Source: Nonomuraea wenchangensis | GTDB lineage: Bacteria > Actinomycetota > Actinomycetes > Streptosporangiales > Streptosporangiaceae | Direction of reading: 5' to 3' | Length of the DNA stretch: 64,000 nucleotides | NCBI RefSeq assembly: GCF_900111685.1 | Contig: NZ_FOHX01000007.1 | Span: 465,929 to 529,928 of the forward strand | Part shown: one piece after another, positions 7,982 to 16,241 of the stretch | Numbering within the stretch: the stretch's first letter is position 1 | Layout of the letters: each line of letters begins with the position of its first letter | The notes under the pieces: model-generated | The model's input: the letters and a program-made list of their open reading frames with translations, nothing else | Databases searched by the model: none | Told to the model about the DNA's origin: nothing | Made by a program: the position numbers and the translations under genes

Positions 7982-8551
7982 TCAGGCCGGGCCGGTGGCG
8001 AAGTGTGCCAGGACCATCTCGGTCAGGGCGGCGACGTCGGCGTCGACCATCGGCTCGCCGGTCATGCCCATCCGGTGCAGCAGGGCTCCGACGACGACGT
8101 CGATGAAGAACAGGACCCGGCTCTCGGGCTCGCCGAGCGCGTCCTGGAGCGCGCGCCGGTAGGGGTCCTGCAGCCGCGTGGCCAGGACCTCGCGCAGGCC
8201 CGGGTCGCTGACGGCGTCGCTGAACACGCCCGCGAACGCGTCGCCCACCCCCGGTTCGCCGATCTTCGCCGCGATCCAGCGGACGGCGGAGGACATCAGC
8301 TCGGTCCGGTCGGCGCCCTCCAGCGGCACCGGGCCGAAGGCGTCCAGAAGGCAGTCCACGATCAGCTCGCCCTTGGACGGCCAGCGGCGGTAGATCGTCG
8401 TCTTGGCCACGCCGGCCGCGGCGGCGATGCGCTCGACGGTGGCGCGGGCGTAGCCGAGTTCGTGGACAGTGCGCAGCGTCGCGGCGAAGACCACGTCGTG
8501 GAGGCCGGCGCGGGGCCGGCCGGGCGGCCGGCCGGAGATAGTGGAGGCCAT
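7982..8551 (-). CDS. TetR family transcriptional regulator
   Basis: A 189-residue regulator. Basic start (GRPPGRPRAG), then the HTH with 'ATVERIAAAAGVAKTTIYRRWPSKGELI' (about residues 33-60; recognition helix AKTTIYRRW). C-terminal half matches the TetR_C class with 'DPYRRAL' and a hydrophobic dimer helix. ATG at 8551 is the first plausible start. Divergent from an esterase gene; the 75-base gap contains an 8-bp inverted repeat that could be its operator, so the pair mirrors the MarR/esterase pair 2 kb upstream. Confidence 0.9.
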   Translation of the reverse strand: MASTISGRPPGRPRAGLHDVVFAATLRTVHELGYARATVERIAAAAGVAKTTIYRRWPSKGELIVDCLLDAFGPVPLEGADRTELMSSAVRWIAAKIGEPGVGDAFAGVFSDAVSDPGLREVLATRLQDPYRRALQDALGEPESRVLFFIDVVVGALLHRMGMTGEPMVDADVAALTEMVLAHFATGPA

Positions 8552-8572
8552 GCCCCATACGTTACCGGTTTG

Positions 8573-8604
8573 CGCTACCTTGGGTATCGAAACCTTAGGT
8601 AGCG
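8573..8604. promoter_or_regulatory. Inverted repeat in tetR/esterase intergenic region
   Basis: Arms cgctacct (8573-8580) and aggtagcg (8597-8604) are perfect reverse complements with 16 bases between them; the inner sequence ttgggtat/aaacctta adds partial symmetry. The stretch is AT-richer than its surroundings and lies between two divergent starts (8551 and 8627). It is the best operator candidate for the TetR protein. Confidence 0.6.
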
Positions 8605-8626
8605 AAACTAGGGCAAGGGGAGAGTC

Positions 8627-9559
8627 ATGAGTGAGGTCACCGCGCAGCGTCCGCCGGAGCCGGACTGGGACACCGTCACGGACGCGGAGCTGATCGCCTA
8701 CCGCGAGGCGGAGAACCGGCTGCGGGCGTCCCCCGCGGCCCGCGTGATCACCGGGGACCCGGAACCGGGCGCCTCGATCGGCTGGCGGCAGGTGTCCCTG
8801 CCCGGCCGCGAGCTCCCGGTACGGATCCACCGTCCCGACGGCGGCCGCGCGGACCTGCCGTTCGTGCTGCACGTGCACGGGGGCGGCTTCGTCGGCACGG
8901 CGGTGCAGAGCGACTGGGTGAACAGCCACCTCGCCGTACGGTTGCCCGCGGTCGTCGTCTCGGTCGAGCACCGCCTCCTCGCTCCCGGGACCACACTGGC
9001 GGCGGCGGCCGACGACGGCTGGGACGTCCTGCGGCACGTGGTGGAGCACGCCGCTGAATGGGGTGTGGACCCGGCGCGGGGCGCCGTCTTCGGGGAGAGC
9101 TGCGGCGGGCTGATCAGCGCCCTGGCGGCCATTCGGGCCAGGGAGGCCGGCCTCGGCCTGCGGGCGCAGGTGCTGGTCAACCCCGCGGCCGACGTGACGG
9201 GGACGATGTTCGACCATCCCTCGATCGAGCGGCACGCGGGCAGCCCGGCGCTCTCCCTGCCCCAGTTGCGGCTCGTCCAGCGGCTCGCCGTGCCGCCGGG
9301 GACCGACGCCCGCGCGCTCTCGCCGCTGCACGCGGACGAGCTGGGCGGGCTGGCCCCGGCGCTCGTGGTGGTGCCGACCGAGGACCCGGTGGCCGATCAC
9401 GGCCGCCGCTACGCCGAACGGCTGCGCGCGGCGGGGACGCCCGCGCGGCTCACCGAGTACGCCGGCGCGGGGCACGCCTTCCTCAGCATGCCGGGCCTCG
9501 CGCCCCAGGCCGGGGCGGCGCGAGCGGAGATCCTCGACTTCCTCGCCGCCCACCTCTGA
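8627..9559 (+). CDS. Alpha/beta hydrolase, hormone-sensitive-lipase family
   Basis: A 310-residue esterase, a distant paralogue of the enzyme at 5865-6749. Oxyanion motif HVHGGGFVGT at about residue 83; 'VEHRLLAPGTTL' at about 113; nucleophile elbow GESCGG (Ser, about residue 158), where most family members have GDSAGG; acid and base residues probably in 'PTEDPVADH' and 'GAGHAFL'. The unusual Asp-to-Glu and Ala-to-Cys changes in the elbow may alter specificity. ATG at 8627 follows a gggaga Shine-Dalgarno stretch. No export signal. Probably under control of the divergent TetR. Confidence 0.9.
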   Translation: MSEVTAQRPPEPDWDTVTDAELIAYREAENRLRASPAARVITGDPEPGASIGWRQVSLPGRELPVRIHRPDGGRADLPFVLHVHGGGFVGTAVQSDWVNSHLAVRLPAVVVSVEHRLLAPGTTLAAAADDGWDVLRHVVEHAAEWGVDPARGAVFGESCGGLISALAAIRAREAGLGLRAQVLVNPAADVTGTMFDHPSIERHAGSPALSLPQLRLVQRLAVPPGTDARALSPLHADELGGLAPALVVVPTEDPVADHGRRYAERLRAAGTPARLTEYAGAGHAFLSMPGLAPQAGAARAEILDFLAAHL

Positions 9560-9577
9560 TCGAGGGGCGGTGGGCGG
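9546..9577. terminator. Hairpin between convergent genes
   Basis: Nine-bp perfect stem ccgcccacc (9546-9554) / ggtgggcgg (9569-9577) with a 14-base loop, overlapping the end of the esterase gene and lying just before the stop of the convergent gene at 9585. No U-tract; typical of GC-rich actinobacterial terminators. Confidence 0.5.
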
Positions 9578-9584
9578 GGGACGG

Positions 9585-9878
9585 TCAGAACCGTACGGCG
9601 CGCACTTCCGTCACGGTGAAGTCGTCGACGACGCTCCGGTTCGCGACGAGGAACCCGATCAGCCCCGCCACCGCCTCCACCGCCCGAGCCGCGCGGGCCT
9701 GCCCGCTCAGCAGGAACACCAGAGGCGTCGAGGGCTGGTCGAGCAGGAAATGGCGGTCGTGGCGGTGCACGTCGTGCAGCACCTTGATCGGGATCGGCTT
9801 CGGCGAGGTGAACCACGCCACGGCATCCCACAGCGGCAGCGACGGGTCGGCCTCGGCCGCGGCGTGGTAGCAGGTCAC
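9585..9878 (-). CDS. Hypothetical protein, possibly longer with a zinc-binding N-terminus
   Basis: I do not recognise the family. From the first ordinary start (GTG at 9878) the product is 97 residues, rich in aromatic and hydrophobic residues ('LPLWDAVAWF', 'PLVFLLSGQARAARAVEAVAGLIGFLV'). That GTG has no Shine-Dalgarno site. The frame is open and codon use stays coding-like for 44 codons further, adding HWTCPHGQH and GCVTCYH (CxxH/CxxC-like metal site). The only spot with a strong ribosome site (ggagga, 6-base spacing) there leads to an ATC codon at 10010. So the true protein may be 141 residues, starting at a rare ATC. Confidence 0.6.
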   Translation of the reverse strand: MTCYHAAAEADPSLPLWDAVAWFTSPKPIPIKVLHDVHRHDRHFLLDQPSTPLVFLLSGQARAARAVEAVAGLIGFLVANRSVVDDFTVTEVRAVRF

Positions 9879-10050
9879 ACAGCCCTGGCCGACGTGCTGC
9901 CCGTGCGGGCAGGTCCAGTGGGCGGCCTCGGGGCCGGACCGGTCGCGGGCGCCGAAGACGGCGCTTTCGACTACGCGACGGCGTACAGGGTGACCTGGTG
10001 GCTCGGTGATGGTGCGTCCTCCGGAGCGTAGGACGGCCTGCCGACGATCG

Positions 10051-10281
10051 TCACAGCTTCACGAGCTTGGCGTTGGGCGCGGGAACGCGGTAGGTCGCGG
10101 TGCCGAAATCGATGAGAACGGCGACGTCCTGCTCGACCGCGAGCACCCGGCCGAGGCCGTACTTGTCGTGGCTGACCCGGTCGCCGACCGTGTATTCCTC
10201 GACCGGCTGAGCCGGGATTTCCGGGGTGTTGAAGGGGCTGCCGGGCGGGCGTCGCCGGACTGTGGGCGCAGTGCGTCTCAT
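10051..10281 (-). CDS. Small Tudor/SH3-like protein (UvrD-tail-like)
   Basis: A 76-residue protein. After a basic N-terminus (MRRTAPTVRRRP) comes 'GDRVSHDKYGLGRVLAVEQDVAVLIDFG', a small beta-barrel pattern like the Tudor-like RNA-polymerase-binding tail of UvrD/PcrA and the CarD-type fold, here as a free-standing domain ending at LVKL. Start ATG at 10281; the frame is open further upstream but loses likeness. It could bind RNA polymerase or nucleic acid; this is inference from the fold pattern only. It lies between two unrelated minus-strand genes. Confidence 0.7.
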   Translation of the reverse strand: MRRTAPTVRRRPPGSPFNTPEIPAQPVEEYTVGDRVSHDKYGLGRVLAVEQDVAVLIDFGTATYRVPAPNAKLVKL

Positions 10282-10432
10282 TTGAACAAGTATGCGCCTA
10301 TCCAGGGCATAAAGCGAGCCAGCTGGGAAAATGCGCCGGACGCCGCACTGGCGATCCGGCGGCCATCCGGGCGTGGCGAGCCGCCGGCGCCCGCACGTCA
10401 CATGCGGGCGTCGGCGGCGATGCGCGCCGGGG

Positions 10433-10639
10433 TCAGGCGGTGACGATGTTCTCCGCCTGCAGGCCCTTCTGGCCCTGGACGACGTCGAAGGACACCTTCT
10501 GGCCCTCGACCAGCTCGCGGTAGCCGCCGTTGGAGACGATGCTGGAGTAGTGGGCGAAGACGTCGGCGCCGCCGCCGTCCTGCGCGATGAAGCCGAAGCC
10601 CTTTTCCGAGTTGAACCACTTGACGGTACCGGTGGCCAT
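10433..10639 (-). CDS. Cold-shock domain protein, CspA family
   Basis: A 68-residue single cold-shock domain. RNP1 (KGFGFIAQ, about residues 13-20) and RNP2 (DVFAHYSSI, about 26-34) are intact, with W8 in 'VKWFNSEKG'. Length and composition are those of the standard actinobacterial CspA-like RNA chaperone that melts mRNA structure. ATG at 10639 follows ggagat. A relatively AT-rich leader of about 100 bases precedes it, as usual for csp genes. Confidence 0.97.
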   Translation of the reverse strand: MATGTVKWFNSEKGFGFIAQDGGGADVFAHYSSIVSNGGYRELVEGQKVSFDVVQGQKGLQAENIVTA

Positions 10640-10732
10640 GTCGATCTCCTTCAGACAGTGCCGTTTAACTGAGAATTCACACCTCGTGAATCTCGTGCCG
10701 CCGCAATGAACCCCCCGGAGAACCGGCCAAAC

Positions 10733-10767
10733 AAAAAACGCGCCCGAAGATCACTCTGTCAGGCGCG
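10733..10767 (-). terminator. Intrinsic terminator of the Rieske oxygenase gene
   Basis: On the minus strand a 9-bp stem cgcgcctga / tcgggcgcg (plus-strand arms 10739-10747 and 10759-10767, one G-T pair) is followed at once by six T (10738-10733) and then GTTT. This classic rho-independent terminator lies 62 bases after the stop of the Rieske gene and before csp, and separates the two. Confidence 0.85.
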
Positions 10768-10828
10768 CATAAGTCCTATGGGTACCATAACTGCAACCCG
10801 CTCAGGCTAACACACCCTCCCCACGTGC

Positions 10829-11965
10829 TCACGCACCGGCACGCCGGTACGCGTCGAGGACCAGGCCGTGGAAGTGGTGCAGGGCGTGCTCCGACAGGCC
10901 GGACCCGTCCGGGTCGTACACGATCTTCCCCTGGGTGAAGGCGGGGGTGCGCATGCCACGCTGCACGCTCTCCACCAGGGCGATGTCCTCCACCTGGAGG
11001 ACCTCGTCGATGTAGCGGATGCTGTCCAGCTCCGCCGCGTCGGGCTCGGCGGTCTCCAGGTAGAAGTCCCAGGTCTCACGGGTGCGCTCGGGCCCGTCGG
11101 GGATGATCTGCAGCACCATGAAGTTCCCGCGGCCGGGGTAGCGCAGCAGGCAGGTGTTGGGCCACAGCCACCAGACCGCGTGCTCGGTGACCGTCGCGCC
11201 CGACACGTCGTAGGCGGAGTTCGCGGCCGTGCCGGCGCTGGCCATGTGGCTGGAGTAGATCCCGTACGTGGTGACCTTGTAGGTGCTCATGTCCACCAGG
11301 GACACGAAGTCCTTGTGCGCCACGTGGCAGTGGTAGCACTCCAGGAAGTTGTCGACGACGTTCTTCCAGTTGGAGGCGATGTCGTAGGTGAGCCGGCGGG
11401 CGAGGGTCAGCCCGGCCACGTCCGGGGCGCGGGCCAGGATCTCCGCCTCCAGGCCGGGCGCCTGCTCCGCCAGCGGGGCCGCCGCCGGGTCGAGGTTGAC
11501 GTAGACCATGCCGGCGAACTCGGTCACCTGGATCCGGTCCAGGCACACGGCGGAGGCGTCGAAGCCCGGCATGGCGCCGGTGTGACGCGCCCGCCGCAGC
11601 CGGCCGGTCAGGTCGAAGGTCCAGGCGTGGTACGGGCACACGATGCTGCGCCGCACCCCCGAGCCCGACAGCAGCTCGTGCGCCCGGTGCTTGCACACGT
11701 TGTAGAACGCCCGCAGCTCGCCGGCCTCGTCGCGGACCGCCACGATCGGCATGCCGGCCACCGTGGCCGTCACGTAGCCGCCCGGCTCGCGCAGCTTCTC
11801 CCCGTGGCACAGCCACTGCCAGGTGCGCGCGAAGATCTCCCGCTGGTCGACGGCGAACCAGGCGGGATCGGTGTAGGCGTCGGCGTGCAGGGACATCGAC
11901 AGCGCGGGATCCGGGTCGTAACCGGCGGCGACGCGCGCGAAGTCGGGGGGCGTATCCGGGCTCAC
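10829..11965 (-). CDS. Rieske ring-hydroxylating/demethylating oxygenase, alpha subunit
   Basis: A 378-residue Rieske non-haem iron oxygenase. The Rieske [2Fe-2S] ligands are seen as NVCKHRAHELL (about residues 87-97) and CPYHAWTF (about 108-115). The mononuclear iron site is in NFLECYHCHVAH (about 202-213). Length and motifs fit the quaternary-ammonium group (choline, glycine betaine or carnitine monooxygenase-like) better than the ring dioxygenases with beta subunits; the group assignment is tentative. No reductase or ferredoxin gene lies next to it, so electrons must come from elsewhere. GTG start at 11965 follows a ggaggt ribosome site. Confidence 0.88.
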   Translation of the reverse strand: MSPDTPPDFARVAAGYDPDPALSMSLHADAYTDPAWFAVDQREIFARTWQWLCHGEKLREPGGYVTATVAGMPIVAVRDEAGELRAFYNVCKHRAHELLSGSGVRRSIVCPYHAWTFDLTGRLRRARHTGAMPGFDASAVCLDRIQVTEFAGMVYVNLDPAAAPLAEQAPGLEAEILARAPDVAGLTLARRLTYDIASNWKNVVDNFLECYHCHVAHKDFVSLVDMSTYKVTTYGIYSSHMASAGTAANSAYDVSGATVTEHAVWWLWPNTCLLRYPGRGNFMVLQIIPDGPERTRETWDFYLETAEPDAAELDSIRYIDEVLQVEDIALVESVQRGMRTPAFTQGKIVYDPDGSGLSEHALHHFHGLVLDAYRRAGA

Positions 11966-12152
11966 CGGACCTCCAATGCGGGCACGTGCGCAGAGCCCTC
12001 GTCGGAGACTAATGATCAGGACGGCGGCGCATCAAGACCCGCCTTCCGCCTGACCCTCCTGCACCCCGTTGACCTGGGGTTTTGGGGGAATTTCGATCGG
12101 GTGGCCGGGGTTCGGGGTAGGACGGCGTTGTCCCCATGGTACGTAGATCGAG

Positions 12153-13994
12153 ATGAGAACCGAGCGGATGGAGATGCGCGATTCGGCCACTCGGCGGGCC
12201 GGTCCGGCGCCGGTCCCCGACGTGGGGATGGAGCGGTTCGCCCGGCTCGCGGCGAGCGTCATGGACGTGCCCGTGGCGCTGGTGGTGCTGGCGGAGGCGG
12301 ACCGGCTGGCGCTGCCCGGCCTGGTCGGGCTCAAGGAGGGGCGGAACGCCCTGCACGGGCTGCCGCTGTCACGTTCGCTGTGCGGCCGGGTGACGGCGAC
12401 CGGCCAGCCGCTGATCGTGACCGACGTGCGGGACGACGCCCGCTTCGCCGCGCAGCCGCCGGTCGCAGAACGGCGATGGGGCCTGGTCTCCTACGCGGGC
12501 ATGCCGCTGACCGTCTCCGGCCGGGTGCTGGGCGTGTTGTGCGCGGCCGGTCCCAGCGCGCGGGCGTGGACCGACGCGCAACTGGCGGATCTGGCGGACC
12601 TGGCCGCCGCCTGCTCGGCGGAGCTGCGGTCGCGGGCCGCCGCGAGGAGCGCGCTGATGGCGCAGCAGCACGCCGAGCGGGACCACCGCGTCGCGGAGCG
12701 GGCCAGGGCGGCGGCCGAACAGGCGGGCGTACGCGCCCAGGCCGGCTGGGACGCCGCCGAGCTGCTGCTGCGCGCCTCGCAGGAGCTGGCGGGCGCGGCC
12801 ACGCTGGACGACGTGCAGCACCTGCTGCGCAACCTGGTCGGCGATCCGCTCAAGCCCGTGCGCACGAGCCTCAGCCTGATCCAGGACGGCCGGCTGCGCC
12901 CGATGCCGGACACCGAGACGGAGCCGGTGCCGCCCGGCGGAGGCCCCGCGCTCTCCTGCGCCTTGGACGAGAACCACCCGCTGGCCCACGCGGCGCGCGA
13001 GCGGCGGCTGGTCTCCGCCGCCGACCCCGGCGAGCTGGCCCACGCGTACGGCGAGGACGTCGCGGGCGCGTTCGCCCTGCTGGACGTCCGCGCGCTGGTG
13101 TGCGTGCCGCTGACGCACGCCGGCGAGGTGCACGGGGTGCTGCTGATCGGCTGGGGCGAGCCGCACCACGCGGGCCCGTCGGAGCGGGCGGTGCTCACCG
13201 CGATCGCCGGCTACGTCAGCCAGGCGGTGCAGCGGGCCAGCGTGCTGGACGAGCGGGTCAGCGTCGCCCGCCAGCTGCAGAGCGCGATGCTGACCGACCT
13301 GCCGGCCGCCCCCGGCCTGGACCTCGCCGCGCTCTACCTGGCCGCGGCGGCCGACGACCTCGTGGGCGGCGACTGGTACGACGCCTTCCCGCTGCCCGGC
13401 CAGACCCCGGCGCCCTCGGCCCTGACCGTCGCGGTCGGGGACATCACCGGCCACGACATGCAGGCCGCCGCCGTCATGGGGCAGACCCGCGCCATGCTGC
13501 GCCAGGCCGTGCTCGACCATCCGGGGCTGGGGCCCGCGGCGGCCGTCACCGCGCTCCAGCGGGCCTGCGGGGTGCTGAGCCTGAACATGAGCGGCACGCT
13601 CCTCCTCGGTCACCTGGCCCCGGCCGCCAGGTCCGGGAACTGGAGTTTCACCTGGACCAACGCGGGACATCCGCCGCCGCTGCTGGCGCGTCCGGGCGCG
13701 CCCGCCGAGTGCCTGGAGGAGCACGGCGTCCTGCTGTTCCCCGGCCTGGACCCCGGCCCGCGCCACGACCACCAGCGGTTCCTGGAGCCGGGCTCGGTCC
13801 TGCTGCTCTACACCGACGGGCTCGTGGACCGGCCCGGCACCACCATCGACGAGGCGACGGCCGAGGTCGCCGCCGTGCTGGCCGCCTCCAGGGACCGGCC
13901 GCTGCCCGACCTGCTGAACGCCGTGGCCGCGGTGGCCGGGGACCACCCGGACGACGACATCGCGCTGCTCGCCATCCGGGTGCCGCACGGGTAG
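12153..13994 (+). CDS. GAF-domain SpoIIE/PP2C-type serine phosphatase
   Basis: A 613-residue soluble signalling protein. A GAF domain spans about residues 25-165, a coiled stretch rich in Ala/Arg/Glu follows (about 165-210), a second GAF-like domain about 210-370, then a SpoIIE-type PP2C phosphatase domain to the end. Metal-binding acidic motifs are GGDWYDAF (about 404), GDITGHDMQAA (about 428), DGLVDRPG (about 554) and DDDIALL (about 600), all intact. Such proteins usually dephosphorylate an anti-anti-sigma factor in response to a small signal bound by GAF. No anti-sigma kinase domain is fused here and no partner is nearby. ATG at 12153; two further in-frame ATGs lie within 27 bases. Confidence 0.9.
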   Translation: MRTERMEMRDSATRRAGPAPVPDVGMERFARLAASVMDVPVALVVLAEADRLALPGLVGLKEGRNALHGLPLSRSLCGRVTATGQPLIVTDVRDDARFAAQPPVAERRWGLVSYAGMPLTVSGRVLGVLCAAGPSARAWTDAQLADLADLAAACSAELRSRAAARSALMAQQHAERDHRVAERARAAAEQAGVRAQAGWDAAELLLRASQELAGAATLDDVQHLLRNLVGDPLKPVRTSLSLIQDGRLRPMPDTETEPVPPGGGPALSCALDENHPLAHAARERRLVSAADPGELAHAYGEDVAGAFALLDVRALVCVPLTHAGEVHGVLLIGWGEPHHAGPSERAVLTAIAGYVSQAVQRASVLDERVSVARQLQSAMLTDLPAAPGLDLAALYLAAAADDLVGGDWYDAFPLPGQTPAPSALTVAVGDITGHDMQAAAVMGQTRAMLRQAVLDHPGLGPAAAVTALQRACGVLSLNMSGTLLLGHLAPAARSGNWSFTWTNAGHPPPLLARPGAPAECLEEHGVLLFPGLDPGPRHDHQRFLEPGSVLLLYTDGLVDRPGTTIDEATAEVAAVLAASRDRPLPDLLNAVAAVAGDHPDDDIALLAIRVPHG

Positions 13995-13999
13995 GCGCG

Positions 14000-14446
14000 T
14001 CAGGCGGTCCGCAGCCAGTCGAGCGTGAAGCGGGCGAAGACGATGCCGCCGGTGTCGCCGATCTCGTAGAGCACGCCGACCTGGCCCGCGGCCATGGTGG
14101 AGTAGCCGGCCGTGCCGGTCCTGATCAGCGCGCGGGTGGGCCAGGTGGCGCCGTCGTCGGTGGACAGGCGTACGGTCAGGTCGCTGCGGGCGCTCGCGTG
14201 GGCGTTGCCGCTGTAGAGGGCCGTCGCGGTGCGCACGGGCGCGCCGTTCGAGCCGCGCTGCGCGGGCGTGAGGTAGGACAGCTCGTCGGCGTTGCACAGC
14301 GGGTCGTTGAGCACCGCGCCGGCCGTGGCCGCCCCGAACGTCGCGCCGCCGTCGGTGGAGGTGGCGAGGTGGCGGGAGCGGACGGAGTTGTGCCGCATGT
14401 TCTGGGTGACGGCGCCGGTGGCGCGCTCGACGGCCTTGCTGCGACC
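14000..14446 (-). pseudogene. C-terminal remnant of an exo-alpha-sialidase
   Basis: About 145 codons of a BNR-repeat sialidase end at 14000. Two Asp-boxes (STDGGATFGA and STDDGATW) and the C-terminal strand 'IVFARFTLDWL' are plain, and the segment begins close to the 'ERATGAVTQNMRHN' region, roughly the last 40 percent of the enzyme. Upstream of about 14,446 the likeness stops at the point where a ROK-kinase remnant begins on the other strand. No start codon, signal peptide or the N-terminal RIP motif is left. The two genes must once have been divergent and both lost their 5' halves. Confidence 0.75.
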
Positions 14447-15292
14447 GGGCCCACCCCCGCCGCCGAGGGCCGCGAGGCGATCCTCGCCACCGCCGCCGGC
14501 CTCGTCCGCTCCCTCCTCCGGGACGACGTCGCCGCCGTCGGCGTCGGCAGCGCGGGCGTCATCGACCCCGTACGCGGGATGGTCGTCTCCGCCACCAGCG
14601 CACTCGCCGGATGGGCCGGCACCGACCTGCGCGGCGAGCTGTCGCGCAGGCTCGGCCTGCCGGTGGCCGTCGACAACGACGTGCACGCGCACGCGCTCGG
14701 TGAGCAGTGGCGCGGCGCCGCCGCCGGTCACGCCGACGTCCTGCTCGTCGCCGTCGGCACCGGCGTCGGGGCCTCGCTCGTCCTCGGCGGGCGGGTCCGG
14801 CACGGCGCGCACGCGGTGGCCGGGCACGCGGGGCACGTGCCCGTGGCCGCGGCGGCCGGGCTGCCGTGCCCGTGCGGCGGCCACGGGCACGTGGAGGCGG
14901 TCGCGTCCGGGCCCGCGCTGCTGCGCGAGTACCACCGCCGGGCCGGGACGGCGACCACCGGCGGCCTCGCCGAGGTCGCCCGGCTGGCCGCGGCCGGCGA
15001 ACCGGTGGCCGCCGAGGTCCTGGCCGCCGGCGCGAGCGCGCTCGGCCAGGCGATCGGCGGGCTGATGAACGTCCTCGACCCCGAGATCGTGATCGTCGGC
15101 GGCGGCGTCGCCGGATGCGGCGAGCCCTGGTGGGGGCCGCTGCGCGCGGCCGTCGCCGCCGAGACGCTGCCCGCCCTGCGGGACGTCCCGGTCCGGGCCG
15201 CCGCCCTCTCCTCCACCGCCGCCCTCCTCGGCGCCGCCCGCCTGGCCCTGACCCCGGACGACGACGAACGACCCCTCAGGAAGGACCCATGA
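14447..15292 (+). pseudogene. nanK: 5'-truncated ROK family sugar kinase (probable ManNAc kinase)
   Basis: The C-terminal 280 or so codons of a ROK kinase. Visible: TPAAEG.EAIL, GSAGVID, VDNDVHAHALGE, VGTGVGASLV, GHAGHVPV and the zinc motif region PCPCGGHGHVE, in which the usual third Cys (GCxE) is His. Missing: the first 30-40 residues with the DIGGT phosphate loop needed for ATP binding. The frame is open back to a GTG at 14390, but those codons are antisense to the sialidase remnant. The gene is coupled to nanE by an ATGA overlap, which suggests N-acetylmannosamine as the original substrate. Kinase activity is unlikely. Confidence 0.7.
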
Positions 15293-15993
15293 CTCCCACC
15301 GCCGCTCATCCCGTGCTGGAGGCGATCCGGGGCCGGCTCGTGGTCTCGTGCCAGGCATACCCCGGTGAGTCGATGCGCGACCCCGACACCATGCGCCGCG
15401 TCGCCGAGGCCGCCGCGGCGGGCGGCGCCGCCGGGATCCGCGCCCAGGGCGTCGAGGACCTCCGCCGCATCCGGGCCGCCCTGGACCTGCCGCTCATCGG
15501 CCTGTGGAAGGACGGCGACGCCGACGTCCACATCACGCCGACCCTGGAGCACGCCCTCGCCGTCGCGGAGGCGGGCGCCGACATCGTGGCCGTGGACGGC
15601 ACCGGCCGCCCGCGGCCCGACGGCCGCGATCTCGCCGGGACCGTGACGGCCGTGCACGAGCGGACCGGCCGGCTCGTGATGGCCGACGTCTCCACGTACG
15701 AGGAGGGCGTCGCCGCCGCCGAGGCCGGCGCGGACGTCGTCGGCACCACCCTGGCCGGGTACACGCCCTACTCCCGCAGGACGGACGGACCCGACCTCGA
15801 CCTGCTCGCCAGGCTGGCCGCCGACCTGCCCGTCCCGGTGGTCGCCGAGGGCCGCATCCACACGACGGAGCAGGCGGGGGCGGCCGTCGAGGCGGGCGCG
15901 TACGCCGTCGTCGTCGGCACCGCCATCACCCACCCCACGACGATCACCCGCTGGTTCGCCGAGCGCGTCACGAGCACCACGCCCCGCTCCTGA
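15289..15993 (+). CDS. nanE: N-acylglucosamine-6-phosphate 2-epimerase
   Basis: A 234-residue TIM-barrel enzyme that converts N-acetylmannosamine-6-phosphate to N-acetylglucosamine-6-phosphate in sialic acid catabolism. Typical motifs: 'RGRLVVSCQAYPGESM', 'GAAGIRAQGVEDLRRIR', 'LPLIGLWKDG', 'ADIVAVDGTGRPRPDG', 'MADVSTYEEG', 'VGTTLAGYTPYS' and 'PVVAEGRIHT'. Full length. ATG at 15289 overlaps the stop of the kinase remnant. It is the only intact sialic acid gene here: kinase and sialidase are broken and no lyase or transporter is adjacent, so its present use is unclear. Confidence 0.92.
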   Translation: MTPTAAHPVLEAIRGRLVVSCQAYPGESMRDPDTMRRVAEAAAAGGAAGIRAQGVEDLRRIRAALDLPLIGLWKDGDADVHITPTLEHALAVAEAGADIVAVDGTGRPRPDGRDLAGTVTAVHERTGRLVMADVSTYEEGVAAAEAGADVVGTTLAGYTPYSRRTDGPDLDLLARLAADLPVPVVAEGRIHTTEQAGAAVEAGAYAVVVGTAITHPTTITRWFAERVTSTTPRS

Positions 15994-16008
15994 CCGGCTG
16001 GGCGTGGC

Positions 16009-16241
16009 TCAAGACGTGAGCCGGCCGGGAAAGGCCGTCAGCGGCGGCTCACCGACAGCACGGCCTCCTGGCTCTTCGGCGGTCAGCCACCGGCCGGTGA
16101 AGACGGCGCAGGCCGGCGTCACGGCACCCGCCGCGAGCAAGGCGCTGTCGAGGGCCGACTCGAAAGAGGCGCCGCCGGACTCCCGCGTGTGACGATCGCC
16201 CCGAGCACCGCCACGCCGAGCACCGCGCCGAGCGTCCGCGC
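16009..16241 (-). pseudogene. C-terminal remnant of an MFS transporter (frameshifted)
   Basis: On the minus strand a stretch reading TLGAVLGVAVLGAIVTR, the usual 'GgaLGvAvlGai' helix of DHA2-type efflux pumps, is followed one frame away by ESGGASFESALDSALLAAG and a last hydrophobic helix ending 'ACAVFTGRWL' before a stop at 16009. The join needs a one-base shift near 16190. The N-terminal 85 percent of the transporter is absent; likeness stops near 16,240 where a TetR remnant begins on the plus strand. Confidence 0.6.

Noticed and set aside
10868..14446. Open plus-strand frame continuous with the nanK remnant
   Set aside because: It lies antisense to the Rieske gene and out of frame with the phosphatase; only the part after about 14,447 matches a protein family.
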